Source: Aurantiochytrium sp. KH105 (lineage: Eukaryota > Sar > Bigyra > Thraustochytrida > Thraustochytriidae). Taken from it: DNA of 64,000 nucleotides. Made by a program: the position numbers and the translations under genes. Positions 49,966 through 59,639 of this stretch are shown here, one piece after another. The stretch is taken from assembly GCA_003116975.1 (NCBI GenBank), contig BGKB01000133.1, forward strand, positions 1 to 64,000, in the 5' to 3' direction. Each line of letters opens with the position of its first letter. Positions within the stretch are counted from its first letter, which is position 1. The notes under the pieces were generated by a model that saw only the letters and a program-made list of their open reading frames with translations, did not search any database and was not told the DNA's origin.

Positions 49966-51036
49966 CTAGCTCTGGATTGGCTCAAGGATGACCTTGTCGG
50001 CGCCAACCTGGAAGCGCGCAGCAGAGGTGATGGAAAGAGAGCACTTGGCAGACTTGGAGGTCTGGTCGAGCAATTTGCTAATCTTTGCGCCCTTGTGGTC
50101 CGGGACAAAGCTCTTCTGGTTCAGGAGCACCTGCTCCTCCTTGAGACCCTTGATGATCTTGTCGACCTTCTTGCCAACGCGCTTCTGCAAAGTCTCCTCA
50201 TTAATTTCCTTGTCGCCAGCGCGCTCGAGCGCCTCGTTGCGGAGACGGGCCATCTCGAGCTCGCGCTCGCGCTCGATGTACGCGGCCGGGACGTCCTCGA
50301 GGAAGAGAGCTTGCGCGGCGACAACCTGCAGCGCAAGCTTGTCGGCGAGAACCTGAATGGTGGAGCGCTTTTCGTCGTCAATATCCGCAAGAGGGGCATC
50401 GGATTCGAGCGCAACGACTGCGCCCTGGACGCAGGTGCCGTCGCCCATCTTGTTGTGCAGGTAGAGTCCGAGGACACCGTTGGTGACCTGCATCTGGTGC
50501 ACGGCCTTGAGACCAATGTTCTCGCCAAGCGTGGCAGTCGCGTTAGTGAGGGCGTCCTGCACACTAGGAGAGGATGCATGGGGCTTTTGTGCGAGCTCCT
50601 CGGTGGAAGTGACACCCGAAGTGAGCGCGGTTGTGGCGACCTCGCGAACGAGCTGCTGGAAGAGCTCGTTGCGCGCGACAAAGTCGGTCTCGCTGGTGAC
50701 CTCGACGAGCGAGGCAGTCTTGAGGTCATCGGAGCGGATGATGCCCACGAGCCCGTCGTTTGTCGTGCGATCGGACTTTTTGGCGGCCTGAGCCTGGCCT
50801 TGCTTGCGGAGCCACTCGACGGCCTTTTCCATGTCTCCTGCCACCTCGGGGTCGCTGAGGGCCTTTTTGCACTGCATCATCGGCGAGTTGGTGAGGTCAC
50901 GGAGCTCCTTCACCATGGCCGCAGTCACCTTGTGCCGCCGCCACATCGCGGTGCCCGCATGCGTCTCACCGGCGCTGCGCGCGGCCATCTGGCCTGCGCG
51001 CAGCAGGCCATGGGCACGTGCTGCTGCAGCGAGCAT
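49966..51036 (-). CDS. TSFM: mitochondrial elongation factor Ts
   Basis: EF-Ts, the guanine-nucleotide exchange factor that recharges EF-Tu in mitochondrial translation. The 356-residue product starts at ATG 51036 with an Ala/Arg-rich mitochondrial-type presequence (to about residue 35). The N-terminal UBA-like domain contains VKELRDLTNSPMMQCKKAL. The core carries VEVTSETDFVARNELF, the EF-Ts signature, and downstream blocks around GLKAVHQMQVTNGVLGLYLH. C-terminal residues SFVPDHKGAKISKLLDQ fit the last EF-Ts segment. Divergent from the CID-domain gene. Confidence 0.92.
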   Translation of the reverse strand: MLAAAARAHGLLRAGQMAARSAGETHAGTAMWRRHKVTAAMVKELRDLTNSPMMQCKKALSDPEVAGDMEKAVEWLRKQGQAQAAKKSDRTTNDGLVGIIRSDDLKTASLVEVTSETDFVARNELFQQLVREVATTALTSGVTSTEELAQKPHASSPSVQDALTNATATLGENIGLKAVHQMQVTNGVLGLYLHNKMGDGTCVQGAVVALESDAPLADIDDEKRSTIQVLADKLALQVVAAQALFLEDVPAAYIERERELEMARLRNEALERAGDKEINEETLQKRVGKKVDKIIKGLKEEQVLLNQKSFVPDHKGAKISKLLDQTSKSAKCSLSITSAARFQVGADKVILEPIQS

Positions 51037-52231
51037 CTTCTAGCCTCTCGCTCAACACCCCCACCAACTACTGCGACGCCCGTCGCTATCTCCGCTCGCT
51101 CGCGGCGGGCTGTCGAGGGCCGGCGTCTCCTCTGCACGGCTCGTCGCCTCCGGCTCGTCGACGCGCTCGGCCTCTTTGCTCTTTGCCCGGACGGGTCGCG
51201 CTGCTCTGCTTTGCAGTGCAGAGTCTGTCAGGCAGGCAGGCAGTCTGTCTGTGTGGTAGTGCGCACTCCTCGTTGCAGCAGCAACTCGTGGTGCTCGCGA
51301 CCGCACGCTCTTGGGATGCGCGCTGCGCCCGGAGATCTCACGCTGGGACCACGCAACCGGCGCTGCCCGGCGCAGGGGGAGGAGGGCGACTGGCGGACAA
51401 AATGCCGCAGCGGAGCGTGGCTCGGGTATCTTGCAAGAGTTGATGGAGGGAATTGAGGATGTGGACATGGGCATGTCTGTGCCGGATGCAAGGGGTCTTT
51501 GGGTGCACGGAAGGCGTGCAAGGGTCGCGCGTGCGACGTTGATTGATGTTGCGTGCGTGCAAGCGTCTCGTAGAACCAATGACTTGAAATTGAGGCAATG
51601 ACGATGATTCGTAACGTTGCGTCTCTGCCTTTTGCATGACTGAGCAAATTGCATTCCTGGATCTCTTTATCTCGGAGCCTTTCGCTGCAGTAAATCATGA
51701 CTGCGCGCGTTTTCCGCTTGCCTTCTGGCGCCATGGACCGCTTCTGTGTCGCCCGACAACCATGCCTGACAAAACCCCAAATTTGAAAAGAAAAAAAGGT
51801 TACGTCGTCACTTTACTATCCGACATCTTCCTCTTTGCTCAGCCGTTCATGAGAGCCAACAGCACACATTTCGTCTGCACCAGAGGAATCAAGGCCACGT
51901 TGCGCAACGGCGCGTGCAAAGACGAAGACTTTCCTCCATGGCATCTTGTACGCAATTGACGATCATCGCAAAATGGGCGATGTTTTTTTTTTTAATTTTT
52001 TTTTGGCAAGTCGCCAGCAAGCAAGCACTCGAGCAAGCAAGCTAGCACGCAAACCCTGAAAGCAGGTCGGGCGATCAGCCCGCTCGTGATCGGGGAGCGA
52101 GCGAGGCGCTGGCGCGCTTCGGTGGCACAGCCCGGCGTAGCGCAGCGCATAGCAGAGCAGAACACAAAGCGTGCCATTCTGTCGTGGTAGCCGCGGGGAA
52201 GGACGCAAGCTCGCGTCGTGGAGGGACCGCG
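51037..52231. other. shared 5' region, EF-Ts / CID gene
   Basis: About 1.2 kb, GC-rich near EF-Ts and with a T-tract (51986-52006) and AAGCAAGC tandem (52015-52045) before the CID gene. No coding frame supported. Confidence 0.5.
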
Positions 52232-54112
52232 ATGGCGGGCTTCGACGCCAACGAGCTCGTGCGCAGACTGCGGAGCGCCGAGACGAGCGTGACGTCGATC
52301 CAGGGTACGAGCAAGTGGATTGCTGCGCGACCGCAAGCTGTCAAAGATATCGTGTCTGCGTGGGAACGTGATTTCGAGGCGCAGCCGGTGAGCAAGTGGC
52401 TTCTGTACTTGTACGTGGCCAACGACGTTGTCCAAACGACCAAGCAGAAATCCGGGGCGCTCTTCAAGGATGCCTTTTTTGGCGCGCTTTGCCGCACGAT
52501 GGCCAAGTCGCTCCTCACGGGTGACCGCACGCTCGAGGCCAAGACGGAGCGCATGATCAATGTGTGGGAGGAGCGTCGCATCATGTCGCCGAGCGAGATT
52601 CGCATCTTGCGTGATATTCACGCAAGCCGTGGACGCTCGGTGCCGCCAAGTTTGCAGACACCGGGCGCGTCGTCGGAGAGTTTCGGCTCGGGCATTGGAG
52701 GTCACGATGCTTCCGCAGGGTCCTCAGGCAAAGACGAGGTGGACATTGAAGCCGAGGTCGCTCGCGCAGCTGCCACGGTGCGAGATACCTTTGAGAACGA
52801 GCTTGCCTCCACGGACGAAGAGGGCGCCGATAATGGTGACCAAACCAAGACCAAACCTGTGGATGACGGCCTTGAAGATCCCGTCGTCGTGGCCGAAGAG
52901 GTGCGCGAGATTGTAGAAGATGCAGAGGGAAGCACCGCCCTCGGGGGAGGCGGAGCTGACGCGGCGCTTGATCTCGATGACCAGGGACTCGGGGAACGTG
53001 AAGCCAAGTTCGTATCGTTGGCTGAGACGGTTGAATTTGAAATGGTTGGAGACACCCTCGCCATGGAAAAGGTTGAAAAGCTTTCCGAGATGCTGAGGAA
53101 GCTCGAAAAGGGCCTCGCGAACGAGGAAATTCGCGAAGATGAGGATCCCGCCAAGGCAGACGACAACAAGTATGAGACAGTGCGCATTGAACAGAAGCTT
53201 TCGTTGGAATTCCGAACGGCGCATGCCGTTCTTGAGGCTGGCAAGAAACGGAGCGCCTCGGCTAAAGAACGTAACGAGAAACTTTCCGAGGCATGCGAAG
53301 GTGTCCTTGAAAATAGCGCAAATGCTATGGATAGTGCTCGTGACACGCTTTTGACCATGGACACGAAACGAAAGGAGCTGCGTGCACTTGCGCGTGTTGT
53401 TTTCCTTGAGACCAACAGGCGCAAGCGCAAGCGCATTTGCGACGACCGACGCGCGGAACTCGAGGCCCAGGCGAAAGAGCGCAGCGAAGCCTCGACCAAA
53501 TCTAGCACTGCTAGCCGCATGGAAGACTTTCTATCGTCAATGAAAACCTCGCTCAACGCCTCGTACCCATCGGCGCCTCAACGCAAGCCGGCCATTCCAC
53601 CGCCCTTGCCGGCCATTCCTCCAGCTGGCCCCGGCTCATCGGGAATGCCCGGAGGATTGCCGCCAATTCCACCACCGGGCGCTCCACCCATTGCTAATCG
53701 TATGATTCCACCAATTCCGCCTGCGGGCCCACCACCCTCACGAAACGCGTTTGCGCCGGGTGGGCATTCAGGAGGTGGTGGGCTTCCGCCAATTCCACCA
53801 CCAGGCCCGCCACCGCCAGGAGCCTCACCTTATGGCCCACCGCCGACGTCTGGGCCGCCACCGAGCTTTTCCGCTTCGGATTTTTCTGGTTTGGCCAAAG
53901 CGATGGCTTCGGCGCGGAACAACAGCAACGCAAAGGGAGGGGCTGGAGGATATGGCGCCCCCCCTTCCAGTTCTGTGCCCATTCCTCCACCTTCACGTGC
54001 GCCAATGCCACCCATTCCACCGCCGGGAGCATATCCTCCGCCACCTTATGGTGGGCAACCGCCATCATCGTCCTCGGGACCGCCAAGACGAGGGGACTAT
54101 TATGGCCAGTAG
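52232..54112 (+). CDS. CID/RPR-domain protein, RPRD1/Rtt103-like
   Basis: Protein that binds the phosphorylated C-terminal domain of RNA polymerase II, in transcription termination or CTD processing. The start is ATG 52232 (626 aa; a GTG lies upstream). The CID is at about 1-130, with ELVRRLRSAETSVTSIQGTSKW, VSAWERDFEAQPVSKWLLYLY and VANDVVQTTKQKSGALFKDAF, plus the closing RMINVWEERRIMSPSEIRIL helix. A helical region follows (about 280-430). From about residue 445 to the end the protein is Pro/Gly-rich with repeated PPIPPPG/PPIPPAGP units, a scaffold-type tail not found in human RPRD proteins. Nuclear role expected. Confidence 0.88.
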   Translation: MAGFDANELVRRLRSAETSVTSIQGTSKWIAARPQAVKDIVSAWERDFEAQPVSKWLLYLYVANDVVQTTKQKSGALFKDAFFGALCRTMAKSLLTGDRTLEAKTERMINVWEERRIMSPSEIRILRDIHASRGRSVPPSLQTPGASSESFGSGIGGHDASAGSSGKDEVDIEAEVARAAATVRDTFENELASTDEEGADNGDQTKTKPVDDGLEDPVVVAEEVREIVEDAEGSTALGGGGADAALDLDDQGLGEREAKFVSLAETVEFEMVGDTLAMEKVEKLSEMLRKLEKGLANEEIREDEDPAKADDNKYETVRIEQKLSLEFRTAHAVLEAGKKRSASAKERNEKLSEACEGVLENSANAMDSARDTLLTMDTKRKELRALARVVFLETNRRKRKRICDDRRAELEAQAKERSEASTKSSTASRMEDFLSSMKTSLNASYPSAPQRKPAIPPPLPAIPPAGPGSSGMPGGLPPIPPPGAPPIANRMIPPIPPAGPPPSRNAFAPGGHSGGGGLPPIPPPGPPPPGASPYGPPPTSGPPPSFSASDFSGLAKAMASARNNSNAKGGAGGYGAPPSSSVPIPPPSRAPMPPIPPPGAYPPPPYGGQPPSSSSGPPRRGDYYGQ

Positions 54113-54344
54113 AGAGGTCACTACAAATTGGCAGCCAATTTTTTTTTTTTAAAGTGTGGGTCTCAAGGAAACTGAACAGAATCATCATGTCAGATTGCAA
54201 ATTAAGTCTAATCTAACTCTTTTGCCAGCGAGGATCGCCATCGTGACTCGCATAGGCTTTCTCTTCTTTTCATTTTTTTTCTTTATAATGTTTATAAATG
54301 GCTATCAGATAGACGGAGGTGGTGGCCTTTTATCTCAGACGAGG

Positions 54345-54384
54345 TCCTGGGCCTGGGCCTGGGCCTGGGCCTGGGCCTAGGCCT
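54345..54384. repeat. (GGGCCT)n tandem between CID and NDUFAF3 genes
   Basis: About six CCTGGG/GGGCCT units in the convergent 3' region, ending at the NDUFAF3-like stop codon. Confidence 0.85.
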
Positions 54385-55111
54385 AGTCCTCTTCAATCGG
54401 GAGCATGAGCGCTCCAACAACTCGACCTTCAGCGCTTAGCATGTTATATGTTGCTCCTGCGTGAAAAGTGCCAGTGACTTCAAGAGGCACAACCTTGCGA
54501 ATGGCTGCGAGCAGGTCATCAGGAACGCGCTCAGTGTACTTTCCCGTACCGAGCACGAGAAGATCGAGCGGTGGATTGAGGTGCTCAAGGATGGCCAAAT
54601 GGTCAGGCGTGATGTCATCGAGAGTCTTGGCATTCCACGAGAGGAGCGTCTCTGGGAGAACCAAAACTGCACCTTCGACAAAATTGCCACTAATGTAAAA
54701 ACCATTGTCCTCCATCGCTTCAATGGTGTTCATATTCTCCTCCATGTGTCCTTCGGAAACCTCGATGGCAAAGGCGTGGCGGTCGATGACGTTCTGGCCC
54801 TTGTCGGGATGCACGAGCTTGTCGATTTCTTCCTGCGTCATCTGGTCCGGGTGAATCTCATCGAGGGGCGAGAAGAATTTCTTGAACTCCGGTTTCTCCT
54901 CCGCGACGTCCGCGCTGTGGTCTGGGACGAGCCGCGCCGATCGTGGCCCTTTATTGCTCGTGCTGCCGTCGCCCCCGCTGCCGCCACCGCCAGAGGTCGC
55001 CATGGCTCGGCCCTGCTGACGTGCTAGGAGGCCACGACGCCCGCCAGTCAGCGTGAGCCGGGCCATGGATGCCCCGCTGCACGTGGCGCGCGCGCGCACT
55101 GCGCCCAGCAT
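54383..55111 (-). CDS. NDUFAF3-like complex I assembly factor (DUF498/AAMDC)
   Basis: Mth938/DUF498-domain protein resembling NDUFAF3, which helps assemble mitochondrial complex I. The 242-residue product starts at ATG 55111 with a basic, Arg/Ser-rich presequence (to about residue 45). The domain is at about 135-242 and shows GFYISGNFVEGAVLVLP, SWNAKTLDDITPDHLAIL, LDLLVLGTGKYTERV and ATYNMLSAEGRVVGALMLP, the conserved order in the family (LVxGTG...ACxTFNxLxxEGRxVxAAL). The cysteine before FN in human NDUFAF3 is replaced by T here. Downstream of HMG-CoA-lyase-like on the same strand, about 330 bp apart, so separate transcripts are likely. Confidence 0.85.
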   Translation of the reverse strand: MLGAVRARATCSGASMARLTLTGGRRGLLARQQGRAMATSGGGGSGGDGSTSNKGPRSARLVPDHSADVAEEKPEFKKFFSPLDEIHPDQMTQEEIDKLVHPDKGQNVIDRHAFAIEVSEGHMEENMNTIEAMEDNGFYISGNFVEGAVLVLPETLLSWNAKTLDDITPDHLAILEHLNPPLDLLVLGTGKYTERVPDDLLAAIRKVVPLEVTGTFHAGATYNMLSAEGRVVGALMLPIEED

Positions 55112-55443
55112 CTTTCGCCGCGCTCTCGTTGTTGTTGTTGTTGTTGTTGTCAGTCTGCTGACTCTGAGTCGAGAGCTTTGAGAGTGCGTGAAGCTTGAAG
55201 TGGCGTGCTATGAGTACAGACAGGCCGGGGGGGGGGGGAGGCGTCTATGAGATTGCTGGCGGGCGAAGCGAGGGCTAGCACGCCAAACAGGTCTCGATCG
55301 AGTTTGAGTCGGCGATCGAGGGCATAGAAGGGACAGTTTACGACTACATATACGCAGAGACGGACAAAATGAAAAGAGTGAATTTCGCGGTGCTTGTCTG
55401 TCGGAGGAAAGTGGTCCAAGAACTGATGATAAAGAAATGTTTT
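55112..55443. other. gap between NDUFAF3-like and HMG-CoA-lyase-like genes
   Basis: About 330 bp with a (GTT)n tract at 55128-55150 and a G-homopolymer at 55229-55240. Contains the NDUFAF3-like promoter and the lyase 3' UTR; nothing coding. Confidence 0.5.
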
Positions 55444-56559
55444 TTAGTTAGCTGCAGCTTGCAAAAAGTCGAGCTTCGTAGGTCCTTCGAGTTCGCGGCT
55501 CAAGGACTTGGCGAGAAAAGCGTTGGCACGCTGCATGGCACTCTCGTCCATGCTGTGCGGAATGCCAAGATGTGCCATGACAGCGAGGACGGCCTCGGTG
55601 GAAATGTTTCCTTTGGCATCCGGAATAAAGTTGCAACCTCCCGCGCCACCAATAGATGAGTCAATGTGCCGCACGCCGAGCTCGGCGCCAGCCATGACAT
55701 TCTCGGCTGCACGGCTGTTGGCATTGTGCATGTGCAGCCCGAGACGTTCAATTGGAAAATGACGCGCGGCGCGTGTGACGAGTTGGTAAACGTGTTCCGG
55801 GTTGGTCTGCCCCAGCGTGTCGGCCAAGACGATGACCTCTGCATCCACACCCATGTACATGTCCACGACGCGAAGAACCACGTCCATGTCAACGATGCCC
55901 TCGAAGGGGCACTCGAAGGCAAGACTTGCGTAGCCTCGCACGCCAAAGCCGTCACTCGTCGCGCTTTGCGCGACCTTTTGCGTCATTGCCATGGCATCTT
56001 TCATGCTCATGCGAACGTTGGCTTTGCTATGGGATTCTGTGCAGCTCACCAAGCAAGTGATAAAGTCCAGAACAGCGGGACTGTCGGCGCCACGGGCCAT
56101 GCCAGCCTTGCGAAAACTTTCGTAGCCGCGAAGGTTGGGAACGAGACCACCAAAACGCATGCCGCGGCCTTTAGCCGCCTTAGCCCACTCGGATTCCCGC
56201 AAAGCGTCGCAAAGATCTGCGGCGCCGGCCATTGCTGGAACGAGGTCCTCGCGAACGAAGGAACACACCTCGATGGCGCTCGGGTTGGACTCGGCGATGA
56301 GCTCCAAGAGCTGGATTTTCTGGTCCACGCTCAAGACGGTCTTTTCATTCTGAATGCCGTCTCGAGGCGTCACGTCGTACAGGTGTGCCGGTCCGTGGTC
56401 TTCCTTGGTGCCTCCTGCGGCCGACGTGGTCGTGGTCGATGTCGATGTCGATGCGGACGTCGGACCAACCTTATCGGTCGTAGCTGCGCTCAGCGAGCGC
56501 GTCTGGAGAGCCTTCCACGCGCGGCCTGCGCGGCCTGCCTTGCTCGCCAGCGACATCAT
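55444..56559 (-). CDS. HMG-CoA-lyase-like protein, mitochondrial
   Basis: Member of the DRE-TIM metallolyase family resembling 3-hydroxy-3-methylglutaryl-CoA lyase, the last step of leucine breakdown and of ketogenesis. The product is 371 aa from ATG 56559, with a Ser/Thr/Ala-rich mitochondrial-type leader (to about 55). Key residues line up: R66-D67 in VTPRDGIQNEK, H276 and H278 (GLHMHNAN), C309 in GGAGGCNFIPDAKGN and N318. Typical lyases have HxHDTRG/HCHDTYG and GGCPYAxGASGN at the last positions, so the HNAN and NFIPDAK variants indicate a divergent subgroup. Mitochondrial location fits the neighbouring genes. Confidence 0.85.
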   Translation of the reverse strand: MMSLASKAGRAGRAWKALQTRSLSAATTDKVGPTSASTSTSTTTTSAAGGTKEDHGPAHLYDVTPRDGIQNEKTVLSVDQKIQLLELIAESNPSAIEVCSFVREDLVPAMAGAADLCDALRESEWAKAAKGRGMRFGGLVPNLRGYESFRKAGMARGADSPAVLDFITCLVSCTESHSKANVRMSMKDAMAMTQKVAQSATSDGFGVRGYASLAFECPFEGIVDMDVVLRVVDMYMGVDAEVIVLADTLGQTNPEHVYQLVTRAARHFPIERLGLHMHNANSRAAENVMAGAELGVRHIDSSIGGAGGCNFIPDAKGNISTEAVLAVMAHLGIPHSMDESAMQRANAFLAKSLSRELEGPTKLDFLQAAAN

Positions 56560-57383
56560 CTTTCCGCTCCGTGTCCCTGCAATCTCGCCTCGAATCGGGT
56601 CTGCGCGCGCCCGCGCAGTGGCTTCGCAGTAGCCCTACCTCGGTGCGCCCTCGACCTCGTCCTTTATCCTTGCCCTCTTTCACTCACTTCACCCCTTCCT
56701 TCTCCCTTCACCTGCGAGAATCGGCGTCCGTCCGAGCCGTGCCTCCTGGGCGACCTTTGGCTCGGCCTTTCCGCGCTGCTGCTGCTCTGTTCTGCTCGCG
56801 CGAGGCCGCTGCGGCGCGGCTGCTGCAGAGACCCATCGTCTGTCTCGCCGCGTCGCCGCGCGAGCGACTTGCGCAGCGAGGTCGCGGAGGACCTGGGAGC
56901 GAGAGCACACCGTTCACAGAGTATACGATGAAGGGGAGAAGTATGGCAGAAGCCAAATGGCCGTTGACGACCCAATTTGGGACGCCAAGACTCAGACGCC
57001 GCGGAGGCGAACTCGCTCGGAGGCGAGGAGGACGAGGACGAGGTCGAGAACGAGGCAGAGAACGAAAGCGTCGAGAAGAAGGAAGCGGAACTCCGATTGG
57101 TCGTGAGCCGTGGAAACAAGGATAGATTGAGAGAGAGAGAGAGAGAGTGTAGACGTGGGTGGAACTCTGGAAACGAAACAGCCAGCTCCTACGTTTCCTT
57201 GCGAGTGATTGCGATTGCGATTGCGATTGCGATAGCGAGTCCGGGGGCAATTGCGATTGAGAGTCCAAGTGCAGCCGCGAGGAGATAAACGCAAGACGGG
57301 CAGATACGGAACGTGTAGCACAAGACTCAACCCAACAAAGCAAAAAGCAGCCAGCAAAAACCTCACAAGTCAGAAAGCCAAAA
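56560..57383. other. shared 5' region, lyase-like / unknown gene
   Basis: About 820 bp, with GA-rich repeats at 57129-57150 and a (GATTGC)n tandem at 57207-57235. ORFs here are low-complexity; none accepted. Confidence 0.5.
57207..57235. repeat. (GATTGC)n tandem repeat
   Basis: About five hexamer units GATTGC upstream of the unknown gene at 57384. Confidence 0.88.
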
Positions 57384-58163
57384 ATGAACATAAATGGGGG
57401 CCGCGCGGGCGGCAACTTCAGAAACAAGGCCGTGAGTGCTGCACCATCATCTGTGACAAGAGCAATGCTTGAAGGAGATGACGGCGGTACTGATGCGGTT
57501 CAGACAAAGCGCTCGACAATTGCTGGTCCAATGGAATCAACGGACAATGGTGAGAATGGTGGGAGACCAGGAACTCCTCCTCTCAAATCTCCTTCTCCCA
57601 AGACGCAGGAGGAACGGCATGATGCTGTGTTTGGCAAGGGTCCGGAAACAAAGGCGGAGATGATTCTGAAAAAATGGCTTGGCGTACCGACGAAAGCGGC
57701 CGAGTCGTCGGGCAAGGTCAATGGGGACGGCGCTATTGATTCCATGAACCAATCCATTGGCAAACCGAGCCGTGTCAACAAAACCATTCGCAAGTGGCAG
57801 AAACGAGCCATGTACGGCAAAGTTGAGCGCGCTACCGGTCTTCACATCGACGAGGATTACAAGACCTGGTACATTGACCAGCGAGACCGCTTTCGTGTGC
57901 AGCTGCCCGAAGCGCTTCGATCTGCTGTCGCTGAAGAAGCCCTAGCAATATTGAAGCCGATGTGTGCTCGCTACGAGAAGCTGCTTGGCCCGGACGATGA
58001 GCTTGTGCAACAGGCCAACCTTCGTCGCACCAAGATTGAGCAAGAATTGAGCGGAATGGGCCAGGATTTGCGTAAAGTATTGCGGTCTCAATCTCGAGGC
58101 GTTTCGCTTCGCACGCTTGGCTTTGCCAACAACAATCAGCAAAACAAGGAAAACAATAAATGA
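57384..58163 (+). CDS. protein of unknown function (259 aa)
   Basis: Not recognised. ATG 57384 lies in AAAATGAAC context. The first ~95 residues are low complexity (Gly, Asn, Ser, Pro). The C-terminal ~160 residues look folded, alpha-helical and basic, with VNKTIRKWQKRAMYGKVERA, WYIDQRDRFRVQLPEALRSA and MCARYEKLLGPDDEL, then a polar tail (NNNQQNKENNK). No membrane segment or known catalytic motif. The strict frame, sensible 3' end and clean gap to the GET1 gene support a real gene. Convergent with GET1. Confidence 0.72.
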   Translation: MNINGGRAGGNFRNKAVSAAPSSVTRAMLEGDDGGTDAVQTKRSTIAGPMESTDNGENGGRPGTPPLKSPSPKTQEERHDAVFGKGPETKAEMILKKWLGVPTKAAESSGKVNGDGAIDSMNQSIGKPSRVNKTIRKWQKRAMYGKVERATGLHIDEDYKTWYIDQRDRFRVQLPEALRSAVAEEALAILKPMCARYEKLLGPDDELVQQANLRRTKIEQELSGMGQDLRKVLRSQSRGVSLRTLGFANNNQQNKENNK

Positions 58164-58420
58164 GCAAGCCTTTTCGTCATCGCAAGCACTCTGCGCGCTC
58201 TTTCGATCATTTCGATCGTCGCGACACCCACGTAATTTCACCTTCCGCCTGCACCTCTGCAGCCCCACCCACTTTTCAAAATACGATCATGAACAAAACG
58301 AGACGCGGCCCCCAAGTAGGCCCCACCACAGGGAATGAAACCAGTTTAAAGCAAATGAAAACCAAACGAAAAGACGAGACCCCCACCGTCGCAATGTTGA
58401 CAAAAAAACAATATCTCTTT

Positions 58421-59258
58421 CTACAGGACGAGGCTCTCTAGCACGCGTGATGCAACTTTTTGACATACAAAGGTCCACCCAAGTACAGAAAGGGAGCCAG
58501 CGCTGTATGAAGGGAGCGCGAAGATCCGGCCCAAAGGCCACAGCCAACCGCTTTCGACCTCGAGGAGCGGCGCCGCCGGTAGACTTGACTCGTAGAAAAA
58601 GTACAGCGCCGCCCACAGGACCTGCTGGCGCAGACCGAGAATTTGGGCGGCGCGCTTACGCCACGAGGCTTGCGCCGTCAACGTGCGCGCTTCTGCCATC
58701 TTCAAAGCCTCGCGTTCCTTGGCTGCCGCTTGACGCTTAAGCTTGGCCCACTTCATAAAGGTGCTTGGAAGATTGTATTCTTTTGCCTCGGCCTCTAGTC
58801 GCGCAACCTCGCGTTGCAATGCTTTTTCCTCCTCGGTGGCCCGCTGTTCAATGATATACCTACAAGTCATGTGCGCACGGATGAATGGATGGATTGATAC
58901 ATTCGCTCCATCATTCGTTAGCCTCGACTGTGTTTCCAAAACTTGGGCCTCCGACTTTTACCTTTGGAAAAATCTTCAGCGAACTCAATTCTCCTTAATC
59001 TTCATCGTTCATCTCGAGCTTTGCAGCTTTGCAACTTTGCAGCAGCAGCGCGCGAAAGCATGACAAAGAAAAGTAGAGTTTGCCTGCCTGCCTGCCTGCC
59101 TGTCTGCCTACAAAAGCCAAACCTCCACTTGTTCTCTCTTACCTCTTGGCCGCCACGGCCACGATCTCCACGACCACCGTGATCACCAGTACCGTGAGCA
59201 CGGCCTGCGCCTGCAGGACGTGCCGCACCTCCGCGCCCTCCATCAGGAGCGCGTCCAT
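58421..59258 (-). CDS. GET1: GET1/WRB tail-anchored protein insertase subunit, two exons
   Basis: Subunit of the GET1-GET2 (WRB-CAML) receptor that inserts tail-anchored proteins into the ER. Exon 1 (59143-59258) encodes the first transmembrane helix (VLTVLVITVVVEIVAVAAK). A 283 nt intron (GTAAGA, GGCTAAC branch-like site, TTGTAG) joins in phase to exon 2 (58421-58859), giving 184 aa. Exon 2 begins YIIEQRATEEEKALQREVAR, the cytosolic coiled coil that binds the GET3 ATPase. It continues with FMKWAKLKRQAAAKE, which parallels WRB MDEFARYARLERKI, then two more helices around VLWAALYFFYES and LPSYSAGSLSVLGWTFVCQKV. Length and topology match WRB (174 aa). Divergent from mitochondrial uL3. Confidence 0.85.
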
Positions 59259-59639
59259 CGTCTCCCGCGCGCTTTGCTTTCTTGTGCTCTGCTTTCGCGC
59301 TCTGGAACAAGCAAGCGCGCGGGGAGCACCAATGTGCCACTTGCTGCCGTCCTGCAAGAGCGACAAAAGTGCTGGCAAGCGCAGGGCACCAGAATAGGGG
59401 CACCAGATCTGCGCCGAAACCTGCGGCGCAGAGCGCGAAGGCGAGACGCGCGGAGTCTGCGAGCGGCGAGCGGCGACGCGTGCGCGCGTGCGAGCGGCAG
59501 CGCGCGGAGGAAAAGGGGGCGGCCGGCGCGACGCCCGGCGCAGTAGCGCGGCGCTTCAGCGCTTTTACTGGGTCAGAGCGCGCGGCGAGCGCGCACGCAC
59601 AGCACAGCACAGCACAGAAAGGCGACTAGGGCGAGAACA
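59259..59639. other. shared 5' region, GET1 / mitochondrial uL3
   Basis: About 380 bp between divergent starts, GC-rich, with a CACAG pentamer tandem at 59598-59618 near the uL3 start. Likely a bidirectional promoter (inference). Confidence 0.5.

Noticed and set aside
49939..51456. Plus-strand ORF of about 500 codons opposite EF-Ts
   Set aside because: Antisense to a clearly conserved gene; no features of its own.
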